From Phycomyces nitens (lineage: Eukaryota; Mucoromycota; Mucoromycetes; Mucorales; Phycomycetaceae): a DNA stretch of 64,000 nt. Each line of letters begins with the position of its first letter. Position 1 is the first letter of the stretch. The position numbers and the translations under genes were made by a program. The notes beneath the pieces were generated by a model, which was not told the origin of the DNA, ran no database searches, and saw only the letters and a program-made list of their open reading frames with translations. Positions 35,465 to 46,950 of the stretch are shown here, piece after piece. The stretch spans positions 8,184,001 to 8,248,000 of the forward strand of contig JAHRBC010000002.1 in NCBI GenBank assembly GCA_022702545.1, written 5' to 3'.

Positions 35465-35860
35465 TCTTACCATGTACTGGATGGAGTCTTGGCTGCAGTC
35501 TGGAAAGCCTACTGGAGACAAGTTTTTGACAACATTCCTTTTACTCCTGTCCACGTGAGTGACTCGGTGGACAAGACCCTCCATTCCTTGTTTTCTTCAT
35601 CCCACCTTCTTGACTAGTCCTCTCCACCTCTCGATTTTATGCCTATGATATACTTTCTTCTTATGCCTCCTAACTTTTTCCTCATATAACCCTTATGTAA
35701 ATTTCCTACCGTATATACTTGCATTAGCTTCCCACACATTTATGTGTGCATCAATATCTCCCCAGGCACCTACCTCTCCTCCATAGGAAGTAAGACCTGT
35801 TTTTTTTGGGCAATCCAATAAATCTTGTCTCATACAAAAAAAAAAAAAAAAAATACAAAA
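35465..35860 (+). mobile_element. LINE 3' end fragment inserted in tandem behind LINE-B
   Basis: It starts with an ORF2 tail (KAYWRQVFDNIPFTPV, compare HWASIFDNVPFLVEP in LINE-B) ending near 35618. A 3' UTR then leads to AATAAATCTTG and a long A tract at about 35837-35873. The left neighbour is CTCTTAC and the right neighbour is TGTAAGA. It is 5'-truncated and dead. Confidence 0.7.
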
Positions 35861-36089
35861 AAAAATGTAAGACCACCGCAACTCTGTACACCACCAAAGA
35901 TTTTTTAGCGGAGATTATGGCTCGTGGCGTATGAACTCTTTGAAATACCAAAATTTGATTGGCCAGTAGAGTATTCCCACCGTCATGCAAAGATCAAAAG
36001 TCGCTGGATGACATCGGCCAATTGCTTTTTCCCTTCAAGTGCTTTGTGAGAATACATATTGAAACCTGATCTCTTTCCTTCTTAAAATA

Positions 36090-38043
36090 ATGTTGTCCTA
36101 TTTTGAAAAAACTTCTCCTGACAATTGGAGTTTTTATGAAGCCTTAAAGGAGATGGAGCGTCTCCAACCTGAAAGACAGAGAGACCATCATATATTTGCT
36201 GTCAAAAAAGACCTGGAAGCATTAAAGAGCCATAAAAAGAAGCCTTTAGAAATAAAGCTAGTGAACTATTAAGTTCACCGTAAGTATTATTCATATTCAA
36301 TCCTCTAATTTCTTTTTCTTGACTGACAACTATATAAAGCTATAGGAGCGTCTCCAAGGCAAAAACAATAGAGGTCAAGAAGAGTGGAAATGTTGTAAAC
36401 AACAATGCTACTGTCCAGACAAATAACCAAACATTCTATTCCGAGCAGGTAAAGACACGTTTGTGAGATAATTTTCTTCTTCTTCTCACACTAAAATTGT
36501 TATAGCATACTTACAGTGAAAGTAGTGCTAACAGCAGTAAAAACGGTAATGCAAAGCCCTTCACTATCCTGATGCCTTTTAACTAATAAAACTTTCTATT
36601 TACTTCAGACAGTACGCCTGAAAAAAGCAAAGAAGTAAAAAATAAAGAAGCCAAAAGTAAAAAAGCCAGAAGCAGAGAACAGCAAGAGCTTGCTACACAT
36701 GCTAAAGACAGCTTTATGGATATGACAATTCCTCTGAACTTTGACGAAATTGCGTGTTCTATTTGTGACAACAAGTTCTTAAATGATTTCATAAACAAAT
36801 ATCGCTATATGGACAACACTCACATGCATAAGCTTAAAGATGGGACTTATCTTGAAGAGCGCATGTTCCGGTTTGGATTGACTTGTAAATATGAACAGTG
36901 AGTATTACAGCGAGAACTAAATGATAATTATGGGTTTGATGTTAACGTCAATACCTCTAGCCTATGCCACTCGTTTATTTTTGATCCTAAAGACTACACA
37001 TATGTCCAGAAAGGCGTACTGACACCAGAACAAGTAGAGGAAATTGTCGGAACCACTCCAGTTCAGCTTCCTCAATTAGATGATGACTTGGTTGATTACC
37101 TCATGAAGTTCTCACAAGTAAGATCACATATCAACACTATACAAAGTATGCGTTCTAAAACTCTATATTTGAGATAGGTTCAAAATGTTGATGGCTTACG
37201 AAGAGCTTTATACGAAAACTCTACTTACAAACTGGATCTCAAAGATGAAAAAACAAATTGTTTGATTGGGTGCATCGATCTCTTGACCATCTCACATTGC
37301 TATATGAAAACCAAAATACTTTCATTACAGATCACTCTGAGCAATGGTTTCAAACACGGGTTTGGCTTCCCCTTGATCTCTTGTTTGAAAATATCAAAGG
37401 TACTACTAGCATTCGCGGAGAAAACTGTTGTCAGGCAAGCGCCTCAAGAAAAAATCTCTCTCGTACAGTTCCTTCGACAGAAAAACTAGCAACTAAAAAG
37501 ATGGGAAATCGTGTTGATCTAATCGTTAAAAACAACAGTCTTGAATACGTTTGTCAAGAAAGCAAGGGTTTAGAAGACGATACGAAAGTTCTAGAGGAAC
37601 GTCATTTTAAAGTTGCAAAAGAGATGAAGGATATTCTTTGGTCTTTAATGAAGTTCTCTGACTTTGCTACCGAAAAAATCAAAAATCTTGTCTCGATTGG
37701 CATCACCACGTTTGAATTCAAGGCCTATTTCGACATTTGTGACATGAAACTTGGATATGTTGCTAGAATCACTCGCTCTAAGGAATTCGTAGTCCCAAGC
37801 ACCATAACTGATCTTAGTACTTTGTTGGAAACTCTGTCAGTTATGCTATTAATGTCTTCAATTGTCAAGTCATGTATTGCCATTATAAATGAAGTTGAAC
37901 AGCCGGACCTTAGATCGAAACTTAAAAGACCATACTCTCATATCAGCAATAGCTTACAAACAGCAATGGAAAAGAACATAAGTGCTACAACGCCAGAAGA
38001 CGATACAAACTCCCGCTTCAAATCGTTTTTCCCAAAGAAGTAA
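36090..38043 (+). pseudogene. PD-(D/E)XK-like orphan gene, broken
   Basis: The start MLSYFEKTSPDNWSFYEAL (36090) is followed by exons near 36090-36279, 36346-36449, 36506-36545, 36609-37117 and 37178-38043, with GT-AG introns of about 57-66 bp. Defects are TAA near 36270, a phase mismatch into exon 2, TGA near 36899 and a frameshift near 37255. The C-terminal part shows RVDLIVKN (Asp), VCQESKGLED (Glu-x-Lys), a Lys-rich helix (ERHFKVAKEMKDILWSL) and VSIGITTFEFKAYFDI. This matches the layout of the genes at 8704 and 63109. A KR-rich region and a CSICDNKF cluster lie upstream. Confidence 0.65.
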
Positions 38044-38790
38044 TAAGATGTTACAAATATATTATTTCACATCATATACAAATAAAGCGTACTGTATTAT
38101 TGGGCACGGGTTGAGTATTCAGGAGTTCAAGAGCGATGGGGATGGGGTATTCCGGCTCAAGGACGGATTTTTATAGGAAAGTCTGAGAGTTTATAAAGGC
38201 GAGGATGTATATAGCGAACTGGGATATAGCTGTTTCTCGTATGGACGGGTAGTGCGTCGAGACGGCCGGTTTTCAGGTCATTAGTCAGTGCTATCAACTA
38301 TAGTCGGTACACCGTGTTGCTCTTATTTCTCTACTTTTTCTTAGGGATCTCTCAAAATACCCTCTTAAACAGAACAAGGGAAGTGAACTAATTTTTATTG
38401 AGGGGGTCAGTGACCCTATTACTTATGGTACTCTCTAGTTGTGTTATCCTAATTTAGTGAATTGTGAGGTTTCTACTTCATACCCTTAGGACAGGCCTCT
38501 CGAGTCCGAACCGGGATAATAGTTCCACTATTCTATAGTACCTGACATTGTTAGTCAATTTGGGATTTCAGTCTTTATCCTTGTCTGGCTTGCTATTTTT
38601 ATTCTACTTGCTAATGAAGTGATTTAATGCGGTTCCCTTATAAGTTATAGCCTTGCATATCTTTTTGTTGTACTTTTTTTTTTAGTGTTCTCAAACTGAT
38701 ATGCATATCTGATATCTGAACCGATAATCCAAATAACATGTATCTGAAACAATCTGCAGATATGTTCTAGATTTGAGGCCAATGCATATC
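38044..38790. other. no gene seen; possible decayed repeat
   Basis: Less AT-rich than the surrounding spacers around 38100-38300, with no sustained open frame. A retroelement LTR was considered but no TG...CA borders with a flanking duplication could be fixed. A Tc1 element begins at 38794. Confidence 0.35.
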
Positions 38791-38793
38791 TTA

Positions 38794-40145
38794 CAGAGGG
38801 GTCGATTTCGGGATGGCACAACATTGACATTGTGAGTTTTTTGTTTTTAAAAAAAATACCTGTACCTCTGTTTGTTTTCTTTTATACGACCTTTCTTTTT
38901 AATTCGATTCTATTCATGTCTTCAGTAAACATTCCTGACAATATTCCCAAGCGAAAGAAGATCCCAATTGAAGTCAGAGGAATGATTGTTGGTGTCTTTG
39001 AGGCAGGAAAAAAAGTGTCAACCATTTGTGAGCGATATAATGTAGCACGCCGTACAGTATACAATACAATGCAAAGATACAGAGAGACTGGAACGACAGT
39101 TATACACAGGCACAAGGGACTCTCGTCGATATTTGGTGAACGATAATTGCGTGCTTTGCGCAGAGAGATGAAAAAAATCGAACGGCCAGTTTGGATATGT
39201 TTACCAACATAATGAGTGAAAATTTGAAAAGACATGTTTTCAAGGATACGATGCGTTCTGCCATTAAGACTCTTCACATAAAGACTTGCATAGGGGGATG
39301 TAAGCCGTTGCTGACTGGTTATCATCACAGAAATCGACTTGCCTTTGCCCAGCATACCAAAGAGGTGAATCAATGCTGGGATCGAGTGATTTGGAGCGAT
39401 GAATTGACATTTATGCTGTTCCCAATGTGCAAGAACGTAAGAGTTTGGCGTCTTTGATTAGAGAAGTATAGCAGAGACTGTGTACGTCCCAGAATCCAAG
39501 GTGGTGGTGGATATGTGATGGTCTGGGAATGTATCTGGTCTGGTGGTGTTGGGCCCATAGAAATTATAAATGGTAGCCTGGAGCAATGGGGATGCAAGAA
39601 TATACTCCAAAACACATTGGTTCCGTTCAAAAACAATTTAAAGTATGAGCAGGATGATGCTTTCATTTTTCAACAAGACAATGCTCCATCCCATAGAAAC
39701 AAAATGGTGAAAGAGTACCAAAAGAGTGCAGATCTGGAGGTGATAAAGTGGCCTGCATACAGCCCAGATCTCAGCCTGATTGAGAATATCTGGGCTTACC
39801 TTGGAAGAATGGAGAGGGCCAGAAGACCACAGCCCAAGAACCTTAAAGAATTAAAGCAAATCTTGAAAGAAGAATAGTATAAAATACCAGTTGAAGTGTG
39901 TCCAGCACATTGTAATTCTATGCCCAATCGACTACACGCACTTCAAAAGAACAAAGGACTGCACACAAAATATTAAAAATCTTCGATACTCTATTTTATA
40001 AACAATATGCGTTACTCTTTATTCCAATAAATTTTGATACTATTTTATTATAGTAGAAAGCGAGAAAACAGGGATGATAACATAGAGAAGTATATTCTTA
40101 TTTGGCAGGAGTCAAATTTGTACCGTAAGCCAACCTACGGGACTG
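38794..40145 (+). mobile_element. Tc1/mariner element, family B (copy B2), defective
   Basis: Flanked by TA (38792-38793, 40146-40147), with imperfect TIRs starting CAGAGGGGTCG and ending in the complement of CAGTCCCGTAGG. The transposase spans 38916-39976: HTH part MSSVNIPDNIPKRKK to SSIFGER, then TAA. The DDE parts include WSDELTFMLFP, FQQDNAPSH and SPDLSLIENIW. Stops include TGA after VWRL and TAG after ILKEE, where copy B1 has CGA and TGG. It is inactive but could be moved in trans. Confidence 0.88.
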
Positions 40146-40597
40146 TATAGTAATTATTTATACGTTTGTCTTTGTATTTGTTTTATCGAGTTACATTTCC
40201 TGAACAATATAAGACCTAAAAATATTATACGTCTTTTGGTTGAGGCCGTAGGTCAAAGACCTATTCTTATTATTTGAGGAGCCAGAGTCTCTGTCGAACG
40301 AAGAATAATTTAGAAGAATAAAGATAATGTTTTATTACTATGAAGCAAGTTGTATTTATACTATCTTAAAGGGATCTTGTTAGAAGTTCTCAGGTACTGG
40401 AACCTTACAGCAAAGAGTTATATTCTCGAGAGAGATTGGATTGGCTAGATTAGGATTCATATTCTAGGAACGACATGCTCATGGCATCACTTAAATCGTC
40501 AACTCGGGGACAGTCACTTTTTCTTTGGCTATTTACGTAGGCTCTTTGAAATCATCCAACAAAATCAACAATTACATCCATATGATTTATTACGTTC

Positions 40598-40879
40598 TCT
40601 ATCGCATCACCTTGTGTGCATCCCCTGTTTGTTCTTTGGTGTCTGATTCTTAATATCCGGAAGGAGTCTTTACGATCGCGGTTGTATTGGCGTCTGATTT
40701 CGGTCAGCTTCCTCGACCTGGCAATCCGATCGAGAATGGATGAACTCAATAAACATCAATGTTTGATTGGGGGTCCCTATACTTTAATACAAACTTGAAC
40801 TGGCATACAAGATATAGTGAGGGCTTGCAATTGAAATTGCGGTTACTTTTGCATCTGATTGCGGTCAGCCTTACTGATG
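40598..40879 (+). repeat. 282-bp direct repeat, copy 1
   Basis: Nearly identical to 41053-41334 with a constant 455-bp offset and no indel, differing at only a few bases (for example GTCTGATT/ATCTGATT). The copies are separated by 173 bp of unique sequence. It looks like a recent local duplication rather than LTRs. Confidence 0.85.
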
Positions 40880-41052
40880 TGATAGCTATATATTTTTTTG
40901 GCCTCTTGTTCAGCTTTGGTAAGTATTATTTCTCAATATCAGTATTATTGGCGAGACTAATTTTTTCAGTTTCAGGGTATTTGACCTTTCCACCACGGTT
41001 TTTGTTTATCGCACTCGAAAAAGTTGCTAAAAACTAAAAGTCATTCTTTTCA

Positions 41053-41334
41053 TCTATCGCATCACCTTGTGTGCATCCCCTGTTTGTTCTTTGGTATCTG
41101 ATTCTTAATATCCGGAAGGAGTCTTTACGATCGCGGTTGTATTGGCGTCTGATTTCGGTCAGCTTCCTCGACCTGGCAATCCGATCGAGAATGGATGAAC
41201 TCAATAAACAACAATGTTTGATTGGGGGTCCCTATACTTTAATACAAACTTGAACTGGCATACAAGATATAGTGAGGGCTTGCAATTGAAATTGCGGTTA
41301 CCTTTGCATCTGATTGCGGTCAGCCTTACTGATG
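41053..41334 (+). repeat. 282-bp direct repeat, copy 2
   Basis: Second copy of 40598-40879. Within each copy a shorter ~30-bp similarity recurs (GCGGTTGTATTGGCGTCTGA and GCGGTTACTTTTGCATCTGA), suggesting older internal duplication. Confidence 0.85.
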
Positions 41335-41622
41335 CGGTAAAAGATGACTAGTATGAGCTTGAAGGATTCATCAACTTTTAGAGTGCTTTTCTTTTTCGCA
41401 AGTATCAATATTGAAAGCTGTCTATTTGTCATGGTAGTAATTTTATCATTTAGGTGAGCAAAAAATATTATCGAGTCATTCAAAAGACGTAAATCCATTG
41501 TAGACAGCATGTCCACTATCTCTCCGATGAGTCATATAGGTATGAGCTTGTAAGTTGATATGTTTCTTTTATTCCAAAAAAGAACAGAGTCTAATGTTCC
41601 TATTAGATCGTTCCACTTTATA

Positions 41623-42973
41623 CAGAGGGGTCGATTTCGGGATGACACAACTTTGAAATCTCGAGTTTTTTTTAAAAAATAAAATACCTATACCTCTGTT
41701 TCTTTTCTTTTCTACAACCTTTATTTTTAATTCGATTCTATTAATGTCTTTAGTAAACATTTCTTACAATATTTCCAAGCAAAAGGAGGTCCCAATTGAA
41801 GCCAGAGGAATGATTGTTGGTGCCTTTGAAGCAGGAGAAAAAGTGTCAACCATTTGTGAGCGATATAATGTAGCACGCCGTACAGTATACAATACAATGC
41901 AAAGATACAGAGAGACTGGAACGACAGTTATATACAGGCACAAGGGACTCTCGTCGATATTTGGTGAACGATAATTGCGTGCTTTGCGCAGAGAGATGAA
42001 AAAAATCGAACGGCCAGTTTGGATATGTTTACCAACATAATGAGTGAAAATTTGAAAAGACATGTTTTCAAGGATACGATGCGTTCTGCCATTAAGACTC
42101 TTCACATAAAGACTTGCATAGGGGGATGTAAGCCGTTGCTGACTGGTTATCATCACAGAAATCGACTTGCCTTTGCCCAGCATACCAAAGAGGTGAATCA
42201 ATGCTGGGATCGAGTGATTTGGAGCGATGAATTGACATTTATGCTGTTCCCAATGTGCAAGAACGCAAGAGTCTGGCGTCTTTGATTAGAGAAGTATAGC
42301 AGAGACTGTGTACGTCCCAGAATCCAAGGTGGTGGTGGATATGTGATGGTCTGGGGATGTATCTGGTCTGGTGGTATTGGGCCCATAGAAATTATAAATG
42401 GTAGCCTGGAGCAATAGGGGTATAAGAAGATACTCCAAAACACATTGGTTCCATTCAAGAACAACTTGGAGTATAAGCAGGATGATACTTTCATTTTTCA
42501 ACAAAACAATGCTCCATGCCATAGAAGCAAAATGGTGAAAGAATATCAAATGAATGCAGATCTGGAGGTGATAAAGTGGCCTGCATACAGCCCAGATCTC
42601 AGCCTGATTGAGAATATCTGGGCTTACCTTGGAAGAATGGAGAGGGCCAGAAGACCACAGCCCAAGAACCTTAAAGAATTAAAGCAAATCTTGAAAGAAG
42701 AATAGTATAAAATACCAGTTGAAGTGTGTGCAGCTCACTGTAATTCTATGCCCAATCGACTACACGCACTTCAAAAGAACAAAGGATTACACACAAAATA
42801 TTAAAAAAAATTGATACTATATTTTATTAACACTATACTTCACTCTTTAAGTCAGTAAATTTTGATACTATGTTATTATAGTAGAAAGCGAGAAAACAGG
42901 GATGATAACATAGAGAAGTATATTCTTATTTGGCAGGAGTCAAATTTGTGCCATTAGCCAACCTATGGGACTG
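41623..42973 (+). mobile_element. Tc1/mariner element, family B (copy B3), defective
   Basis: Flanked by TA (41621-41622 and 42974-42975). The transposase spans 41744-42804 with the same TAA after SSIFGER, TGA after VWRL and TAG after ILKEE as copy B2, so the two descend from one already dead copy. DDE pieces are WSDELTFMLFP, FQQNNAPCH (Asp changed to Asn) and SPDLSLIENIW. Its right TIR supplies the last codons and stop of the minus-strand ORF1-like frame at 42926-43483. Confidence 0.88.
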
Positions 42974-43483
42974 TATGTTCATTACTGCGTTTGATCTATC
43001 TGGTATAGGAACTTTGGAGAAAAAAACCTTGGCCAAATCCACCGCAGGTCCAAGAGAGGGGAAACCATATACATATGTCTCACCAGCTATGATGCCTTTG
43101 TTGGCATACTTTAAAGCGTCCTTTTTTATCGTCATTACGATCTTCACGATCGTGGGTTTACCAATGTTATGGGATACCAATCCGACATCAATCTTGTATG
43201 AAAAGTGCGATCGAGCAGCATCCTTAAATTCTGTAAGTGATACATTAGCAGTGGTAATGTCATACAACAAGGTGTGTGGCTCAATCCCCCGGCGCCAAAT
43301 GGGGTCAGCAATGATACCATGTTCATTGCAAGGCACTTTGTAAATGGTGTCTAGGTCAACGACCCCAGCAAAAAACGTGTGTTCAAGTTTAGGGCGGTCA
43401 GAAGGTGGGAGTTTGGACTCGTATAAATTCGCTAGTCGTGGTAGCCATGGATCCTTTGGTTTTTTAGGATCATCAGTGTCCAT
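42926..43483 (-). pseudogene. LINE ORF1-like (Gag N-terminal) gene, truncated by Tc1 copy B3
   Basis: The 185-codon frame starts MDTDDPKKPKDPWLPRLANL at 43483 and contains RGIEPHTLLYDITTANVSL, then an RRM-like alternation (VKIVMTIKKDALKYANKG, AVDLAKVFFSKVPIPDRS). The order resembles LINE-B ORF1 before its zinc knuckles. The last ~16 codons (HRLANGTNLTPAK) are encoded by the Tc1 TIR, so the original C-terminus and the knuckles are gone. A tandem CTGTAAGAGCA repeat lies upstream. The element type is inferred from the pattern. Confidence 0.6.
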
Positions 43484-43499
43484 GGTAAGCCCTCGTGTG

Positions 43500-43682
43500 G
43501 TGATGCTCCTACAGCAAAGTTACCCTGCTCTTACAGCGGAGTTGACATGCTCTTACAGCATTTAGGTGCTCTTACAGCATTTAGGTGCTCTTACAGAATT
43601 GCGATGCTCTTACAGCGGAGTTGATATGCTCTTACAGCGGAGCTGAAATGCTCTTACAACATTTAGATGCTCTTACGCCTGG
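43500..43682. repeat. tandem TGCTCTTACAG-type repeat upstream of the ORF1-like gene
   Basis: About nine variably spaced copies of GCTC(T/C)TACAG(C), interleaved with GGAGTTGA or ATTTAGG, occupy the region just upstream of the minus-strand start at 43483. Single copies of the motif also lie at about 11272-11305, and inverted ones at 35868 and 43887. It could be an old LINE promoter repeat or a preferred insertion target. Confidence 0.75.
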
Positions 43683-43886
43683 CTCGGTCAAAACCACCAG
43701 CCCATCTATACCTTCCTCTGGTCTCAAAGGCCAATCCAATCCCAAATCTTCTGAATTTCCTTCCCTTCCGAGCACTTCCTTGAAAGGAGACCTAGACGGG
43801 GCTGTATCATAGTATTATCTCGTCTATCCCCTAGACTTTTTAAATAAACCACGAATATTGACGTTGGTTTCAACAACCAATAAAAA
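43683..43886 (+). mobile_element. LINE 3' UTR fragment with poly-A
   Basis: This short 3' end reads to a TAAACCACGAATATTG stretch and ends CAACCAATAAAAAAAAA near 43886. The same end is found on the minus strand at 11363-11310. The left neighbour is GCTCTTAC and the right neighbour is TGTAAGAGC. It carries no coding domain. Confidence 0.6.
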
Positions 43887-43895
43887 AAAATGTAA

Positions 43896-44336
43896 GAGCA
43901 CCTAACACCACACCTCCTCCCCCACCAACCCCACTTGCCCCGTTTGCCTCGAAGATATAGACACCATCCAACATTTTGTTTTTGTGTGTGTGCCAAAAAG
44001 CTCTCTATATGGATTGTTGTCCATGGACGCCGTACCCCCTCATGGTCCATCTCGGAAGTTGTTGCCCTCCTCACTCACACTCGCCTTTCCTCGTTCACCA
44101 CTCCATCTCTTCAAACCGCCACCGTGTCTGTCACAGCACATATCATTTGGTGACATCATTGGGCCTTTATCATTGACAACACTCCAATGTCAGTAGCGCC
44201 CATTGTGGCTGGAATCATCAAAAGTATTCAGAAAACACTCCCCAGTATCAGTGTTCGACTAGATTATTCTTCCTTTCCTATTACAAACATTTATAAAGGA
44301 CGTGCTTAAAATAGATAGCCGTATCAATAAATACAA
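43896..44336 (+). mobile_element. diverged 5'-truncated LINE copy (ORF2 tail)
   Basis: It begins in the ORF2 zinc tail (CPVCLEDIDTIQHFVF), continues in shifting frames with similarity to the C-terminal 100 residues of LINE-B ORF2, and ends ATCAATAAATACAAAAAAA at about 44336. It is an older relative of LINE-A/B and is inactive. Confidence 0.65.
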
Positions 44337-44499
44337 AAAAAGTTATATTTAACTTTGATATGTCCAAAAATGTGAAATTGTTCAAAGATTAAAGGATTGG
44401 ATTCACTGTAGCTCTCAAGAGAACTACAGAAGAGACAGTCAATATTCAATTGATGTATTCTTATATATGCATACTTATTTACAGTTAACTAAACATCAA

Positions 44500-45480
44500 T
44501 CAGTATTGACTGGCGAGTTCAAACTACAACACTCCAAAATCTGTTTGATGAGGTACACATCAAAGTTGTGTTTAATAATATGGCTTCATTCCGCTTTTCT
44601 CTGGTTACAGATGTCCTACAGGGCTCTATACTCTCCCCATATTGTATTCGGTTTGTATCAATGATCTATCTGCTATCCTTTGGCCGCAGTGTATTTCCCC
44701 TAATGACTTTCAACACACAACACTGGTTACAAGTATAACATCTGTTGTTTGCCGATTATGCCTCTCTAATTGACCCACAAACTAACCAAATGCAATCTCT
44801 ATTGCGTTGTTGTGAAAACCATAACTATTATTAAAGATGCCACTGATTTCCAATCTTATTATCTTTATGATACAGCCAAGCTTTATGCAACCTCTTTCTC
44901 GTACCTTGGAATTCCTATCAAAGTTGGTATCCACATTGATACTGCTCTCGTCAAACATAATATTGTTAAAGCACAATAGTCTATGAATCTCATCTCTTCA
45001 CTTAAAATCAATTCAAAAGGTTTCCATCGCTTACTTTCAGTTTACTTCTACATTCAAATGATACATGTAATATTTTGACTTGATAATAGATGTTGTAGAG
45101 TAGTAATTTCAGCAAGAGGCGATAGATGAGAGAAATGAGTTTCCTTTAGGCCTTTACTAAAGCCGCTTGTTGTCTGTCGCCCAAAGGTATTTCTTGAACC
45201 TCCCCACAGATTATCGATGTCTAAATCAAAACACAGTCAGACTCTTCACTGGCGTCGTGAATGGTTGTCTGGTGGCATACCTCGCCCCTGTATCTACCAT
45301 TCCTTTGAAAAAGTTACTCATGCCCATGCTACCATTTGTCTCTATATGCATGCCCGATCACAGATCTACTCTTGTTTATGTTCAATCGCCTGCAGACAAA
45401 GAGACCGTTGGATTCCCAAGCTGCTTCTCCTTTGACAATTCGTTTGTCAATGATTTGTAGAATACTCCATGAGCAACTAC
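44500..45480 (+). pseudogene. decayed LINE reverse transcriptase remnant
   Basis: Around 44590 the sequence reads VTDVLQGSILSPILYSVCIN, an RT motif-B type stretch (QGSxLSPxLY), with a frameshift inside. Later, near 45235-45430, SQTLHWRREWLSGGIPRPC and HAHATICLYMHARSQ resemble a LINE ORF2 C-terminal region. Stops are frequent and neither end is defined. It belongs to a LINE clade different from LINE-A/B/C. Confidence 0.45.
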
Positions 45481-45787
45481 TTCCCAACCAATAACCTCAA
45501 TATCAATACTTCTCTAGTGAACTAACTGCTCTCCCAAAAGCGTTAATACTCCTGTACAGTTTCTGAATTTCTTTTGTCTTTTGTCTTTTGGAAGGGATTT
45601 TTATTCTCATACACTCTCAGAATGGCCCCAGGCAATACAGCAGATGAAAAATTCCATGTGTTCACCCGCCATTAGAAGAGGCAAATTTAATCATAGTAAC
45701 TAGTGCAATATGTCGCCGTTGGCAGGAGATTCATTTCAGAAATGTCGGATTCTGCTGTAGGAGCTCTCTCTTTTGGCAAAGATCTGA
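45481..45787. other. no gene seen
   Basis: Short open stretches only. This may be the last part of the decayed LINE to the left. Nothing supports a separate gene. Confidence 0.3.
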
Positions 45788-46950
45788 TCATTGAATTCTA
45801 TATGAAACGTTAAAATCAGACAGGATTCCACATGTATGTATACTACCTACCTTTAACTGAAGCAAGACATTAAATGTCTTCTCCAGTGCCATAAAATTAT
45901 TCTCTGCACTCGCAAACTCACCCCATGCAAATTTTTCAAATGGGTAGAACCCATCAACATATGAGGTGATGTAAAATTCATAACGGAACCCTATGTTATG
46001 TAAACTATTAGTAAGTTTTAACATTCTAGGCCGGTTTTCTCTATACCATGGACCAAAACACCAAAAGTCACAAGCTCTTCCGGTCTATGTGTTTGTCTCA
46101 TCTTTAAATGCAATTGACGCTTGCAAACACTCAAGATTCTCGTACGCGCCTCATCAACTTCTGTCTTTTGCATTGTCTTCTTCTTGATTTCGGCATTGCC
46201 CAATTCGATCTCTTTCTCGTTAATATTAGTATAAAAGATGATATCGGGCCTTGTTTTACAGTTGGTGGGATCTGATTTCATAGTGGTCGTAGATGGTTTA
46301 TCCCTACTTAGTAGATATTACAAGGTGAACGCTTTCAATCGCCCAAAAAAAATCGAAAATTACCATTTTAACTTTATGTGATCGTGCGATGACCAGATAG
46401 AATTGAAGAGGCAGCTCAAATACTTTGCAATCAGCTGAAGTTCACTGCTTTCCGTTGCAATCTTCTTGTTGATTATATTTAGATACATATCCATGATGAT
46501 ATGGTTCAACTGGAGCTCCTCCATGGTGGTGTGACTCGCAAGTGTTAATAATATCTTTCCATCGAGAGCAGAGACAAGGCGAGCGATGTTCTGTTTGGTA
46601 ATTTCAGGGATCCTTACCTCAGAAACGATGAACATTTCTGAGATTGGCGTCATATCATAATTAGTACTTTCACAGTCAAAAAGACCAGAAATATGCAATA
46701 TTTTTTCATGATCGCTTGCTCGCAGACCACCACTCGTAGCAAGGGCATGGCATGAATCATACACGTTCTTGACTTTTTCGTTTGCTGTAATCATGTCAAC
46801 CTTTTCAGTGGTAATGGTGTCAATCTCACTCAAAGTGAATGACCACATGTGTTTTACTGACTTTTTTTTTGATGTGGTACTTCCGGTGGTCGTATGCTCC
46901 GAACAAGCCGCGAAATTGTAATCTTTAGGGGTGGTCAGGTAAAAGTATTT
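45788..46950 (-). pseudogene. PD-(D/E)XK-like orphan gene, interrupted 5' by a LINE insertion and frameshifted
   Basis: Exon 46950-46364 joins 46306 onward across a 57-bp intron. The first part reads KHMWSFTLSEIDTITTEKVD and MYLNIINKKIATESSELQL. The second has KTRPDIIFYTN (Pro-Asp), GNAEIKKK (Glu-x-Lys), a helix with CKRQLHLKMRQ and FGVLVHGIE. A 1-2 nt indel near 46022 shifts to the frame LTNSLHNIGFRYEFYITSYV and FAWGEFASAENNFMALEKTF, ending at 45788. Upstream, a LINE copy with a 22-bp TSD separates the gene from its former 5' part. This is the same layout as the genes at 8704 and 63109. Confidence 0.6.
46926..46947 (+). repeat. 22-bp target-site duplication, left copy
   Basis: A 22-bp stretch beginning TAGGGGTGGTCAGG is repeated exactly at 47557-47578 and flanks the LINE copy 46948-47556. 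The left copy is inside the open frame of the PD-(D/E)XK-like pseudogene. Confidence 0.9.

Larger units (their letters stand above)
40450..41530 (-). pseudogene. degenerate orphan gene disrupted by a 282-bp duplication
   Basis: On the minus strand, 41520-41335 reads MLSTMDLRLLNDSIIFFAHL through KVDESFKLILVIFYRIS, and 40749-40552 reads SSILDRIARSRKLTEIRRQY through HMDVIVDFVG. After a TGA the latter continues FQRAYVNSQRKSDCPRVDD to a stop near 40470. The 282-bp repeat (40598-40879 and 41053-41334) duplicates the middle. I do not recognise the family. The coherent pieces in one orientation argue for a once real gene. Confidence 0.45.

Noticed and set aside
38044..38790. Solo LTR
   Set aside because: Base composition suggested a repeat, but no terminal motif pair or target duplication could be located.
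40598..41334. 282-bp direct repeats as LTRs of a small retroelement
   Set aside because: Only 173 bp lies between them. There is no TG...CA, primer-binding site or flanking duplication, and coding scraps of a degenerate gene run through the repeat.
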